This document shows positions 1 through 13,079 of a stretch of 64,000 bases of DNA, piece after piece; position 1 is the stretch's first letter; each line of letters starts with the position of its first letter. The position numbers were made by a program, and so were the translations under genes. The notes under the pieces are model-generated. The model was not told where the DNA came from, did no database searches, and worked only from the letters and a program-made list of their open reading frames with translations. The stretch spans positions 372,001 to 436,000 of the forward strand of contig JAQFVV010006547.1 in NCBI GenBank assembly GCA_028023455.1. Reading direction: 5' to 3'. This DNA is from Epiperipatus broadwayi (lineage: Eukaryota; Onychophora; Udeonychophora; Euonychophora; Peripatidae).

Positions 1-1080
1 TATACATTATTTATTTAGGAGGTTGCATTGAGATAAATATGTTTTAAGAAATAATGGGTTTAAATGTGTATATTTGCAGCACAATTATAAATACCACCAA
101 CTTATTTATGACTGATTGAAATGCATACATAGGGTTACACTGAAGTAATTCCCAAAAGTACTCATCGTAAGGCACCACATTTCGATCATAAACTTATGTG
201 GCTGTGCACTCCTATACACCTTAAAGCATAATTTATATTACAACAACAACAAAAAAAACAAAAACATCAATCGCAACCTTTTGACTTTCTTTTTAACGAA
301 ATACAGTTTAAAATTATTTATACTTTCTCGTGTTTAATATATGTGCTATTTCTTTTACTGGCAGAGCTTTTATAAGATTTCAAGTATACGACTTATGTAA
401 CCAGATAAAATATTTCATTTTGACAAAATTTGCTCAGGGTATTTGTGGTTTATTAAAGATCGGCCCGAGTTGGTTCGCCAGTTTTACTGTACCGGACCAT
501 ACTCTCTGCGGAATTCTTTTCCTAATCTTGGTCACTTCATGTTCAGTGCAAGATTAGGAAAAGAATTCCGCAGGGAGTATGGTCCGGTACAGTAAAACTG
601 GCGAACCAACTCGGGCCGATCTTTAATAAACCACAAATACCCTGAGCAAATTTTGTCAAAATGAAATATTTTATCTGGTTACATAAGTCGTATACTGAAA
701 TCTTATAAAAGCTCTGCCAGTAAAAGAAATAGCACATATATTAAACACGAGAAAGTATAAATAATTTTAAACTGTATTTCGTTAAAAAGAAAGTCAAAAG
801 GTTGCGCTTGATATGTTTTTTTTGTTTTTTTGTTGTTGTTGTAATATAAATTATGCTTTAAGGTGTATAGGAGCGCACAGCCACGTAAGTTTATGATCGA
901 AATGTGTGCCTTACGATGAGTACCTTTGGGAATTACTTCAGTGTAACCCTATGTATGCATTTCAATCAGTCATAAATAAGTTGGTGGTATTTATAATTGT
1001 GCTGCAAATATACACGTTTAAACCCATTATTTCTTAAAACATATTTATCTCAATGCAACCTCCTAAATAAATAATTTATA
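1..1080. repeat. 1.08-kb near-perfect palindrome (fold-back repeat)
   Basis: Positions 1-530 are repeated in inverted orientation at 549-1078, with an 18-bp spacer at 531-548. The arms match over essentially their whole length, with scattered single-base differences (for example near 76 versus 1015 and near 213 versus 872). The left arm may continue beyond the window start. The short ORFs at 330-557 (+) and 543-737 (-) are the same sequence read from each arm and are not genes. No transposase, LTR or tRNA-like motif is visible. It could be a fold-back transposon, a hairpin duplication, or a long-read assembly artefact; the differences between arms argue against a pure artefact. Confidence 0.9.
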
Positions 1081-1139
1081 AAATAACTTGCTTGTCATGC
1101 CGTGTGTAAAAATAAAATGTATAAAATAAAATAGAACTC

Positions 1140-2786
1140 TTGTGGGGAGAAGCGAGTGAAGAGACGCACGATTCAATCACTTCAGTTTTGCCAAAGAAAG
1201 AAAGAGAAATGAACTATCGTTTTCTACATTGAGGACCAACTAAATTAAAAAACCTCCGAATGAATAAATAAAACATCGGCTAAATGTATACCAATATCTT
1301 CAGGACGGCGTGGGAATTCCCGTTCAAACTTACAAACGACAGATAAAGATGAACTGTTTAAAACCGTAAGAACTTTACAATTAATGAACATTAAATTAAA
1401 ACTTTTCATATTTAAAATAATTGCATTAGTTTCCTATCTGACTAAAGTAGTTAAAATGTTATTTGACGTATTTTTTATTTATTTGTGTAATATCATTTCC
1501 ATTTATTTAATTTTGTTCCTTAAGTTTATTTATGATTTCTGTTTTCCGATAAATTAAAATATATCAATGTTAAACTTAAGTCGGGCGTGAATGGCTGTAT
1601 AGATTTGTAAAGTTATATTAGGGGAGGGTAATCTTAGGTTATTTGTTTCATGGTTAGATTGGGTCAATGGATTGCATATATTGGTGTGATTAGTAGATGT
1701 AATATTGATTCGCTACGGGCAGAATCGCTTCATACGCCGCACACTTCCATTTGCCTATGGAAGGAATTATAAGTCGGATACCGCAGTTCCTTTCTATGGA
1801 GTTTTTTGTTTTATTGCTCTTCTTTGCCGATAGATGTAATATTCCTATCTCATGAGAAGCAATTTTCTTCTCTTAACTTTTTGTGCTGCCATATTTTATT
1901 ACATTGACTACATAGATATATCAGATGAATTGATGCCAGTTTGACTACGAATTTTAACCTAAGGTTAAATAGGGATAGAATGTTTATTTTCAAAAGCAAA
2001 TTTATGTGGTCTATTCATACTCGACCCTAAATAGAAATGCATTAAATTTAAGTTGTTTATAGACGCTTGCATGTATTGTTTATTGGTTAACTATGTTTTG
2101 CGTTTCCATATTTGATCAAAATATATAGACGTTCGATAAATAATGATACCTTACGGTGAGTATCAAAAATGTATTTATTCGGATGTCTTTTAAGTTATTG
2201 GTGACAATGCAAGTATCTTATGGTGAATACTATTGGGTTATGTATAAATTTCCCTCCGCAATTGTCAGTAATCAATAAGTTTGTATTTTGATCGTTTATG
2301 TTTACTTTGAAATGTGTTTAACCGTTGAAATCTATGTAACCGATCTATAGCAACATATTATAACAAGCTTTTATAATCCCATCTGTGCGAACTTAATTAA
2401 AATGTAAACTGATAATATACTAGAAATTAAAAATGTAAATTAAAATCTAAGGTAAAATTAAAAATAATGTTAAATAGTAAAATGTAAACTAATACTCAAA
2501 TAATTTTAAATCTTATATATATGTGCATAAATAAATGTTTGTATGTTAATTACTGGCAGTGGCTTATTTTGTTCCTCTTATATATATATTCTTATATTAT
2601 TTTTTAAATCTCTGCTATTCCACTGAGCTAGTGACATGGGCTAACGACCGGAACCAAAATATTTAAAAAAAATTTTTTCTTTTTGACTTACGTATCTGCC
2701 TACTTTATAAATTTTTCTAGGTTCAAATGTCTAGATGGCGCCCCGTAGTGCAGATTACGTTAAGTCGCTTTCTCCGGATCGTTACA
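1140..2786. repeat. Left arm of a 4.2-kb interrupted inverted repeat
   Basis: This arm matches 3646-5308 in inverted orientation. Clear anchors are 1575-1645 against 4793-4863, 2605-2640 against 3784-3820, and 2720-2760 against 3675-3715. The similarity stops near the motif GTTACA at 2781-2786. The outer end is about 1140, just beyond the preceding palindrome. The arms have diverged more than those of the 1-1080 palindrome. No intact ORF is shared by both arms, so no protein is called. Confidence 0.8.
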
Positions 2787-3645
2787 GGATAGATATCTTC
2801 ATGTTGCCCATCTGTTTGTCTTCTTTTATCTCTGAACCTGGTGATTGGGATGCTGATGTAGTTTTGGCTTAGTATATCGATGTTATGGGGGATGAAATGT
2901 CACATTGTTACTATTCGACATCGTACTTTTTAGACTTTCAAAAGAAAAATACAAAAATTAGTAAAAATATAATTAATAAACATATACTTAATATTTATGT
3001 AAATAAGAACTTAAGACTTTAAATGGTCATATCCATTTAAAAGTCTCATTGGAGAGGGGGGTATTGTGCCAGGCATTATCAAATGGCCTTGCACAAAGTA
3101 TGGATTAAGCACAACAAATATATATCTGGAAGCTGACATTGGGTTGGCTACGAACTTTTAGTCTGAGACTGAATGAATGTTTTGATAAGTTTTAAGTGAA
3201 AAAAAATCTATGTAGACTATCTATGCTCGTCATGCTAAAGTAAAATATAATTTAAATATCCATCTGTGCGATCTATTGAAAATAGTAATTTAAATTTTAA
3301 AAAAAAATATTAATGTTAAAACCTAAAAATAAATTTATTCCTCAATTTTAAATGTGCGTTAATAAAAATCTATTTGTGTGTTAATTACAGGCAGTGGTTT
3401 ATTTTATTTTATTGTTATAAATATTTAATATATGTACTTTGAGAATAGAAATCTATTGAAACTTATAAATGTTTAAAATCTCTGCTACTCTATGAGCTAG
3501 TGACTAGGGCTGACGGCCGTGATCTTAACAGCACGTATCTGTCGACTTTATAAATTTTCTAGGTTCAAAGTAGCCTAGTGGCGCTCTGTCGGCAGATGAG
3601 GTAAGACTGGAAACGTCATCATCATCCCCGACCGTTGAAATATAT
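2787..3645. other. Spacer of the inverted repeat, with a third partial copy and a polypurine-tract-like site
   Basis: Positions 3145-3600 are a third, shortened copy of the repeat in the same orientation as the left arm; for example 3480-3600 resembles 2605-2770, including the segment around TTTCTAGGTTCAAA. Just before it, at 3051-3062, lies the purine run GAGAGGGGGG, followed by TATTGTGCCAGGC. That arrangement looks like a polypurine tract next to the TG start of a 3' LTR. If so, the spacer is the remnant of a retrotransposon interior, but no primer binding site or coding sequence supports this. Confidence 0.4.
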
Positions 3646-5308
3646 TGTAACAATCCAGAGAAGGTAGACTAAAGGTATCTGCACTACAGGCACCATCTAG
3701 GCATTTGAACCTAGAAAAATTTATAGAGTAGGCAGATACGTAAGTCAAAAAAAAATTTTTTTTTTTTATATTTTGCATCCGGTCATTAGCCTATGTCACT
3801 AGCTCAGTGGAATAGCAGAGATTTAATAATATAATATAAGAGTATATATATATATAAAAGAATAAAATAAGCCACTGCCAGTAATTAACACACAAACATT
3901 TATTTATGCACATATATATAAGATTGAAAATTGTTTTAGTATCAGTTTACATTTTAACATCTAACATTATTTTTACTTTACTTTGAATTTTAATTTACAT
4001 TTTAATTTCTATTATATTATAAGTTTACATTTTAATTAAGTTCACACAGATGGGATTATAAAAGCTTGTTTTAATATGTTGCATATAGATCGGTTACATA
4101 GATTTCAACGGTTAAAAACATTTCAAAATAAACAGAAACGATCAAAATATAAAATCATTGATACTGACAATTGCAGAGGGAATTTTATAAGTAACCCAAT
4201 AGTATTCACCATAAGATACTTGCATTGTCACCAATAACTTAAAAGACATCCGAATAAATACATTTTAGATACTCACCATGAGGTATCATTATTTGTCGAA
4301 TGTCTATATATTTTGATCAAATATGAAATCCAAAACGCAATTAACCGATAATGAATCCATGCAAACGTCTATAAACAACTTAAATTTAATGCATTTTTAT
4401 TTAGTGTCGAGTATGAGTAGACTACATAGATTTGCATTTGAGAATAAACAGTCTATTCCTATTTAACCTTAGGCTAAAGGTTCGCAGCCAAAACTTGTAT
4501 CAATTTATCTGATATATCGATGCATTCAATGTAATACGAAATACGGCAGCACCAAAAAGTTAAGAGAAGAAATTGCCTCTCATCAAATAGGAATATGACA
4601 TCTATCTGACAAGAAGAGCAATAAAACAAAAACTCCATAGAAAGGAACTGTGTTCTCCGTCTTATCATTCCTTCCATAGGCAAACGGGTGAGTGCGGCGT
4701 ATATATAAACGATTCTGCCAATAGCGAATGTCCGACTACATCTACTAACTACATCAATATATCCAATCCATTGACCCAATTTACCAACAACACAAATAAC
4801 CTAAGATTACCCTCCCCTAATATAACTTTACAAATCTATACAGCCATTCACGCCCGACTTAAGTTTAACATTGATATATTTTAACTTATTGGAAAACAGA
4901 AATCATAAATAAACTTGAAGAACAAATTTAAATAAATGGAAATGATTTTAAATAAATAAATAAAAAATACATCAAATAACATTATTAATAAAGAATTTAG
5001 TTTGGTCAGATAGGATTCTATTGCATTATTTACTAAAAAGTTTTAAAATTTAGAGTTCTTATTGTTTCAAGTGAATATAAAGTTCTTACGATTTTTAAAA
5101 TGTCCAACTTTATCCGTTGCTTGCCATGAACGTGAATTCCCATGCCGTCCTAAGATTGGTATTCTGTTGGCCGATTTATTTATCCAGAGGTTTTTTATTC
5201 CAGGTGGTCCTCAATGTAGAAAACGATAGTTTATTTCTCTTTCTTCCTAGCAGAACTGAAGGGATTGAAGAGTGCGTCTTTTCAATCCCTTCTCCTTCAC
5301 TTCAACAC
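3646..5308. repeat. Right arm of the 4.2-kb inverted repeat
   Basis: Inverted copy of 1140-2786. It starts at TGTAAC directly after a TATAT run. Continuing past the arm, the sequence reaches CGTTACA at 5838-5844 followed by ATATATATA. A span of 3646-5844 would therefore have the same termini and (TA)n flanks as the LTRs described at 13080 and 19314. The minus-strand ORF at 4474-4779 lies here; its counterpart in the left arm is broken by stops, so it is not treated as a gene. Confidence 0.8.
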
Positions 5309-6117
5309 TAACACCTATCTGTCACATTGTAAATAATTTATCATCCTTCTAATTAATTAAATAAAATCCCTTTTTATTTCCATTTTTTTCCTTTTATACA
5401 TAACTTTAGGATCCAATGGACGTTACGTCATCGTTGATGATGATCCTTCCGTTGAGGTCCAATTTCCCCGATGGATTTATTTCATTGGCCATTCTGTTCC
5501 TATTGTTTTCCTATCTGACCATTGCTTATACATTTTAGATGCCCAAGGCTAGTTTACTAATTAAAATAATCATTTCCATTTTACAAAAGATTAATTAATC
5601 TGTTTTCAAACTTAAACATATATTTTTATCTCTAAATGTTTTTTGAAAATTTAGTTTTAAAATACTTTTTCTTTAATAAAGTTTTATTTTAATAATTATT
5701 TATCTGTGCGATTTTATATATATGCGAGTTTAAGATGATTTTTTTATTATTTTTAATCCTTAAAAAAAAGTTTTTATTGGCGAACTTTTTTTTTTATATG
5801 TTTACTAATAAAAAATAATGTAACGTACGTATGTGCTCGTTACAATATATATATATGCACACACATTATATTATTGTGTGCCATAAAATGGATCTGTTAT
5901 AATTTTTTTTATTTTATTAAAATAGGTTTATTGCAATCATTTTTTAACACTATACTCCTTTGATATTAATTTTTTTAACTCTCAATTGTTGGTTACACCC
6001 TGATCCTATATATATATAAATTGAAACATTAAATGAATATTTTACAACTAAATGAAGTGTTCTCTATTCAGTCATCATAAAATTAAGTTTCTTAATGTTA
6101 TTATGGCAAATTCCCTT

Positions 6118-6144
6118 TATATATATATATATATATATATATAT
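6118..6144. repeat. (TA)n microsatellite
   Basis: An uninterrupted TA run followed by CATTTTGTTAATTCCA, a phrase that also follows a TA run at about 10200. Confidence 0.95.
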
Positions 6145-7094
6145 CATTTTGTTAATTCCATATTGTGCCCTTTTGTATGGGTCAGCATCTAATTTTTGTG
6201 CTAATCTATTAGAAATTTTAAATTTAAGATATATTTGAATATGTGATGTTAAATTTGCTTATGGTAATATTTCAAAAGGTTTAATTAAAGTAATCTATGA
6301 GTATTTGATATGTGAAATTGTGCTGATATTGAGAGAGACATTTTAAATGATGATGATTATAATATATGGTTGGGGAAAAATGGCCATAATCAATACTGCA
6401 TGAATATATTTAATTAATAAATATTTAAAACTAAAGTATTTAAAAGTCAAGTAAAATTAAATGCATATGTTTATTGTTGATAAAATAATATTATAAAAGA
6501 ATATAAATATTTTAATTATTATAAGTACTTAAATAGAAGATTAATATTTGATTTTAATAATATTGGATAATTATTTTAAAATCTATTATAATATCTTATT
6601 TATTTAAAAATATTTATTTTAAAAAATGCAATTGTTAGTTTATTTTTAGACGATGACAAGCGTTTCTTGTATTGTAGAAAACAGATGTTAATTAGATATA
6701 CACACACATGCTTGGAAGTTATCTAATAAAGTTGCAAAACTATTTTAAAAATTATGTTGTAAAATTTATAAATAATACGTGAGTTATCACGAGATAAAAA
6801 TAAAGATATTCAGTGTGAAATATTAAATCTGATTTTAAAATATTGTTTTTAAAAATATGACGTATAAAAAATACTTAGTTTATTTAAAAATAATCTTATA
6901 AAAGTTAAAATTAAAATCAAGTAAGCAAGGATATTTTTAAAAAAATGTTTAATAGATTTAAATAAACGATAAAGATTATTTTAGAAATTTAATAATGTAA
7001 TAGATATTAAATATTAAATAAGTCATTATTTATTTTTGATTTTGTGTTGTTGGTAAATATGTAAATAAGCCAGCAAAGTTGATTGTTTAATCTA

Positions 7095-7150
7095 CCAATC
7101 AAATGGGAAGTTTCTTCCGGTATAAAAGCTCAATTTAATTGTTAGGAGAG
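7095..7150 (+). promoter_or_regulatory. Core-promoter-like patch (CCAAT + TATA box)
   Basis: CCAAT at 7095-7099 is followed 21 bp later by TATAAAAG at 7121-7128 in a locally GC-richer context, and a purine-rich GGAGAGGAC lies about 20 bp further on, where initiation could occur. No coding sequence follows. Such a cluster can occur by chance in DNA this rich in A+T, or can be the promoter of an eroded LTR. Confidence 0.2.
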
Positions 7151-9907
7151 GACTCTGTGATTGATTTTTCAAGTTAATTGTGTTATTAAAAATAGCTACG
7201 TAAATTTTGTAGACGCTTTTAAAATCATTTTTTAAAATTATAAGAGTGTCTTGTAGTAAGTTATAGAAATTTTAAAATGATAAATATGCAGTATTAAGTT
7301 AATTTTCCCTATCGATTGTCTCTATATTGAGCTCAATTTACATGCAAATAGTCATGGGAACATCATATATAGTGAAAATATATCGGAAACTTTATCTTAG
7401 AAATATGACAAATGCTGGATTAATTCGGAAAGTTACGAGATGGAGGAGGGTAATATTTTGGACAGTATATAATTTTAAAAGCTAATTGCTATTGATTATT
7501 TAAAATAGATATTTTAGAGAATAAAATACTTCTTTATGAAGAAAGTATTTTTGCAAGCTATAAATTTAAAAATATATCTTGAGTAAAGATATTAAAAATG
7601 AAAGTAGTTTTATAAATACTTCCTTCTAAGTCTTTATGTTTAAAAGACGAATATTGACAATTTTGAAAGGAAATAAACTGAAAAATAATTACAAAAGTCT
7701 TAAGATAATAAAAATATTATATTGAAATAATCTAAACTGTTGTTTGGATGAAGAAACTTATTCTTAGGATATTTTGTTAAGAAATGAAGTAATACATGGA
7801 CGCAAGTTAATTTAAAAATAATTAAATATAAATTTTTATAAACTATAGACTAAATTAAAATAATAACTTTTGAATAATATTTTTAAAAGAACTAAACAGG
7901 ATCTATAAACTATTTTAATTTTATTTTATTTTCTTGTGGGAACTTATTTTTTAAAAAGAACATTTTGTTTTATAAATTTTAAAAAAGATGGGAGAAGGAA
8001 TGGTGTGCTAGTGAATATGTGCCTAGGATTAAAACTTTATGGTGAAGAAAACGTGGAGTAGTAATATGAACTCTGTTTTATTTATCTAAATAAAAATTAA
8101 ATATTATTAATTTATTAAAAAAGATAGGTACATATCTTTAAATAATAATAAAATAAATAATGATTAATTGCATAGTTTATTTTATAATTAATATAAAGGA
8201 ATATTTTAAAGTATGATCGTGAGTATAAATGTAATTATTTTATGAAGCTGTAATTAAGAATATTGGAAGATGGACTGGACTCAATTATTATCTATGGTAA
8301 AAATTGTATAATAATAATTTTGATGATTTAATATGTTTTATTTAGATAAAAATATTATGTTATTTTGAATAATGTATGATTATGTTAAAAATAATTATAT
8401 TGAGTACATTTTATTTAAATATATTTGAATTTATGAAATAAATACATGCAATTACATAGAAGCTTAAAATAATTATATGATTCTTTCGTTAATAAATTGA
8501 TATTTTATGTTATAGTATTAGAATTATATTTATTATTATGGGTAATTATTTTTATTGAGTTAGGAATAGATTTAAAGTCTGTATTTTATGTTGTTTTATT
8601 GATAAATATGTTAAGTTTTATGGAGAAGTTTATATTTAGGTTGAAAGTTTAAAGTATAGTAATGAAATAAATAGTTTGGAATTAGTATTTTATTTAGAGT
8701 TGAAAGTTGTTTTCGGAAATTTTAAAAAGTTTAGAGGTGTTTTTTTATAAATAGAAATTTATTAAGAAGGAATAATATAAAATAAATAAAGTAAATTTCA
8801 CATAGAAAAGAAATAGAATTTATCTAATATAATACTTTATGAATTTGAAATTGATTAATAATTTAAATATTATTATTTTTAAATAATATATGTAAGATAT
8901 TTGATAAAAATGTAGATGAATTATATTAATGAAATATAAAATTATAATCAGTTATTTATTATTAATTATAAAGATGATTAGTTTTATATTATGCTATTAG
9001 AGTAATACTAATAGTAGAGTGAAAATACTAGTAATGATGAAATGAATAAAGTAATACTTAAGTGATTAGAATTTAATTATAAATTTAATTGTTTATATGC
9101 TATAAATATTATTTATAAATTTTTCTGTATATATTAAGTTCACTGATATTTATTTAAAGTGAAGTTTTGAAAACATACTTCATTTATTATAAGATTTTAA
9201 AGAATTATAATTATATTAGAGTATGAATTAATAAATTAAAATATTATTATTATTTTTTATTTTATTTTTTTGTTTTATAATTTTGAATGTAAATATTGTA
9301 AATAATTTTAGTTGAAGTTAATGTAAATAAATTTATTTAATTTGTTTTAAAAGGTGTATTCATTCTTTTGAAGATTTGAAAGATAATTTGAATAAAATAA
9401 TATTTGAATATGAATTTATTATTATTATTTAGAAAAAAAAATATTTTCTTGATATCATTTTATAAGAATTGATTGACATTAAATATAATATTATTATGGT
9501 ATAGGATATTATAATGCATTATAAGATACATATATTTATTGCACAGATTATTAAGTTGTAAGATTTTGATCTATTCTAAAATTAAGATACTATATGAAAA
9601 AAAGATAGTATTATTATTTAATGATTGATGATGTAATAGGAATAGATAAGGTTAAGTTATACCCTAAGGGTAGTATTATTATTATTATTATTATTAAAAT
9701 AAGTTAGGTGTATTTAGGTTTGATATAAAATCCCATATCATACTTATTTACATGAGTTATCATTACTTTAAGATAATTAGAAGAATGAGATTATTTAATT
9801 ATATTTTTAAAAATTAAAAGTTAAGATTTATTTATTTTATTATTATTAAAGATAGTTTATTTTATTTAAAAGTAAAATGTGTAGAAGTAGTAGTAAGTTA
9901 ATAAGGA

Positions 9908-9995
9908 TGTGAAGTATTCTTATGCATTGAGACAATGTCTTGGAAGATATTGACTCAATGTAAATCTACTTATTACTTTGTAACTTTACTTCACA
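9908..9995. other. Hairpin-forming segment
   Basis: An inner stem pairs CATTGAG (9925-9931) with CTCAATG (9954-9960), then, after one A/A mismatch, CAATGTCT (9933-9940) with AGATATTG (9945-9952), around a TGGA loop. An outer stem pairs TGTGAAGTA (9908-9916) with TACTTCACA (9987-9995). The loop is short for a standard pre-miRNA, and the flanking pairing is interrupted. Confidence 0.4.
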
Positions 9996-12900
9996 GTCTC
10001 ATGATTTTAATAAATACTTATTTAATTAGTACATACTATAGAATTATATTGATTTTGATAATTAATAATAAATTTAAGTAGAATATGATAATATAAAAGT
10101 AAATTAAAAATAGATATGCAAATTTTAATTAGGCACTATAATTTAATTGAGCTAGTCGTATTTCAAACTATATTATACATCAAGAAGTAAGGGTACAATA
10201 TATATATATTTCATTTTGTTAATTCCAGACTTGGAATTAAAATCTGATATGATTCAGCATGCTTAGAATTAAATGATATAATGACTTAATTCAACATACC
10301 TGTTAAATTTTTACTATTAATTATATTTATTTAAAAAATACTTTATTTAAATGTACTTGTTAATTTTTTCACAAATAACATTACATCTTATTTCTTTTTG
10401 AAGGTTTTTACACTAATCTATATCTATATATCTCTTCATATGGCACTTTCACATGGATACTTACTTACTTGTACAATGTTTCCTTAAATAAATTTAGCAT
10501 TCATTAACCTCTTGGTTAAATAAATAATTATAATTCATTGTTACTTAAAAATAGATTTTAAATATTTTTATCCTATATATTATTCCTTTTTTTTTTTTTT
10601 TTTACTTTATGATAAATTACTTTATGATAATTAATACTATTTTTCCTTTATATATATATATATTTTGTTTTTCTTTTCTTTCAAAAAAACATGACATAAA
10701 TAGGAGTTGTGAAACTTACCTGTATTATGTACACAAAATGTTTTATTTTCAGTAGTAAAATTTGCTGCATAAGATTGCAATGTCAATAGCTACCTCCCAT
10801 TTGGAATAACAATCATAGTTTCAATATATCCTAATTTATATATAAATTAATGGAATCTGGGTAACTCCCTTTGTGTACATTTATTAGAATGTTCGAAGAC
10901 TTACATCTTGGAGTTAATGGTTGTTATTAATAATTCTCTGAATATATTTATGATGAATGTCTTAACTAATTATGATGATCAGTATGGGTCTCAATTAAAT
11001 TTATTTATTCTCAACACTAACACCAGTCATAGTTTTTGACCACCATTCCTAAGTTCAATCAAAAAGAAGATCCATTCCTGATCACTATAGACTTTTTGCT
11101 TGTAATAAGTAGATCTGTCATATCACAGATTAAAATGTCACTTCTATACTGATGGATATCTATAGTATGGATTCAAATCCTTCACTTTTGTGATGTCAAT
11201 GCCCCCCATTTATCCGTATCTGGTTCCGGTGAACATGGCACTACTTCACAGGGCAATCACTTTTGTTGATACAGCAATCATGAATAATCACTTATCTCTA
11301 ATCAAAAAGAAAAAAAAAAAACTAATACCTATCTCTGTATTGCAATTATATAGATATTGATGCAAGAACAAAGGATTAGAAATATTTGTAATTAGTAGAT
11401 CAAAATTATTTTACTATCATAATTGGATTAGTTCTGAATATTTACATAATATTTACTCAGTATAGCATTTCAACCCATCACAAGATAAATAATAATAATA
11501 ATAAAAAAAAAAAAAATTGTAAATAAAACTACATTAGAACAAAATTAATAAAAAGTATAGATTGATTTGCATTTGTGAAGTGTGGAAGGTAAAATATTAA
11601 TACTTACAGAAATATACTATGTATTATCATTTTAGGGGATTTTATTGTTTTATATTTCTTTTAGGTTTAGTTTTCATGTGTTTATTTATGCCTAAATAAA
11701 AATAGAATAACGAAGTTTTACCCATTTCTTAATTATTTGTGATCACATTTTCTATTTTTGGGATTTTTATTTCAAGCTTAAATATTTGGAAACTTGGTTT
11801 TATGTTGCTTTAAAATTATGAAATTGTTCAATAAGCCAGTTTTTTTGGGTTACTTCAATTTACAAGGATATTAGAAAAACTCTAGTTATAATAGACTTTT
11901 TAATATACATCACAGCATTGACTGGGAAGCAAACCCGGGATGGGTAGAGTTCATTTAACTTCAAACTGCAATTATTCAGTTTGATCAGTTTTTTGCTCCA
12001 TTTTCAGTTCATACGTTTTGAAAATTTAATGGCTAAATGGATTGATTTTAAATAAAATTTGAATATCAGCTAGTTGGAGATCCAATAATACTTTCTCATA
12101 TTTTTTGTTTTACACATATATATTTTGTGTTTATCATATTATTTTAACAGATTAGTCATTGATAGGTGGATTTCTTAAAATGATAATAAGTATCTGTAAA
12201 AAGTAATGGGCTTACTTTTACATTCTTGTTACATTATAAACTATATCATGGACCGGAGAGAAATGAACACCCATCAGAGAATTAATCAGCCATGACAAAG
12301 CTATCTATAAAACAGATCATATTTGTCATCTTTATAGAATATTAACATTCTTTGTCAGCTACGATTTCAACACTATAATCTCTAGTCTAATGAATGACTA
12401 ATAAAAATTATTAACAACACTATATATTTCAACTTTTGGCAATGTTACATTGGTACACAGGTTTCTTCAGGATTTGCTGGTGTTTTTGCTCCTGACTTAA
12501 AAATAAGATGGCAAAGAAAAACAAGACAAGATCAGAATTTATACAAAAGATTTTTAGCTCTTTTATACTTTTTTATTTCATGACTGATATTTGAAAGATA
12601 TTTTTGAATCTGGCATTATCTATCACATACATTTTTGGCTTGTCTGTATTTTTTTCATTGCTTTATTCAATTAGTTTTATTTCCTGAATTATATTGTTAA
12701 TTACACTTCAGTATTTATTAGTCCTATATCTAAAATATTTGTTAAATTTCCCGAATTATATTGTTAATTAACTTCAGTATTTATTAATTCCATTATCTAA
12801 AATTTATTCAATTATTTAAATTTTTAATGAAATATCAAAATATTCAGGATCCTTTTTGTATTCCATTTGTTTAAATACATAAATCTGTATTGCATTTTCT

Positions 12901-13079
12901 GTTTTATATTTATGTCATTTCTGAATTTTTATGTAGTTGAACTAAAATGGAATTTATGTACTGATTACAAAGAGAAATCAATATTATAAAACATCCTCTG
13001 GTATTTTTATTTCCTAATGTTTTTCATTTTTTAAATATATGTATTTATGGTCAGCTTCAGTGTACACTATAATATATAT

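Larger units (their letters stand above)
5309..13079. other. AT-rich non-coding stretch, no gene recognised
   Basis: About 7.8 kb of very AT-rich sequence with frequent stops in all frames. It contains a (TA)n tract at 6118-6144, an ATT repeat around 9674-9697, a promoter-like patch near 7095-7150 and a hairpin at 9908-9995. A phrase ending CATTTTGTTAATTCCA follows (TA)n runs at both about 6140-6160 and 10200-10225, suggesting a small dispersed repeat. 6150-10190 is purine-biased on the plus strand in places and may be an eroded transposon, but no protein motif survives. Confidence 0.6.

Noticed and set aside
330-737. Two overlapping short ORFs on opposite strands with the same protein
   Set aside because: They are the two arms of the palindrome read inward; no domain and no gene context.
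4474-4779. 101-codon minus-strand ORF
   Set aside because: The homologous left arm (about 1660-1960) has stops and indels in this frame; no family is recognised.
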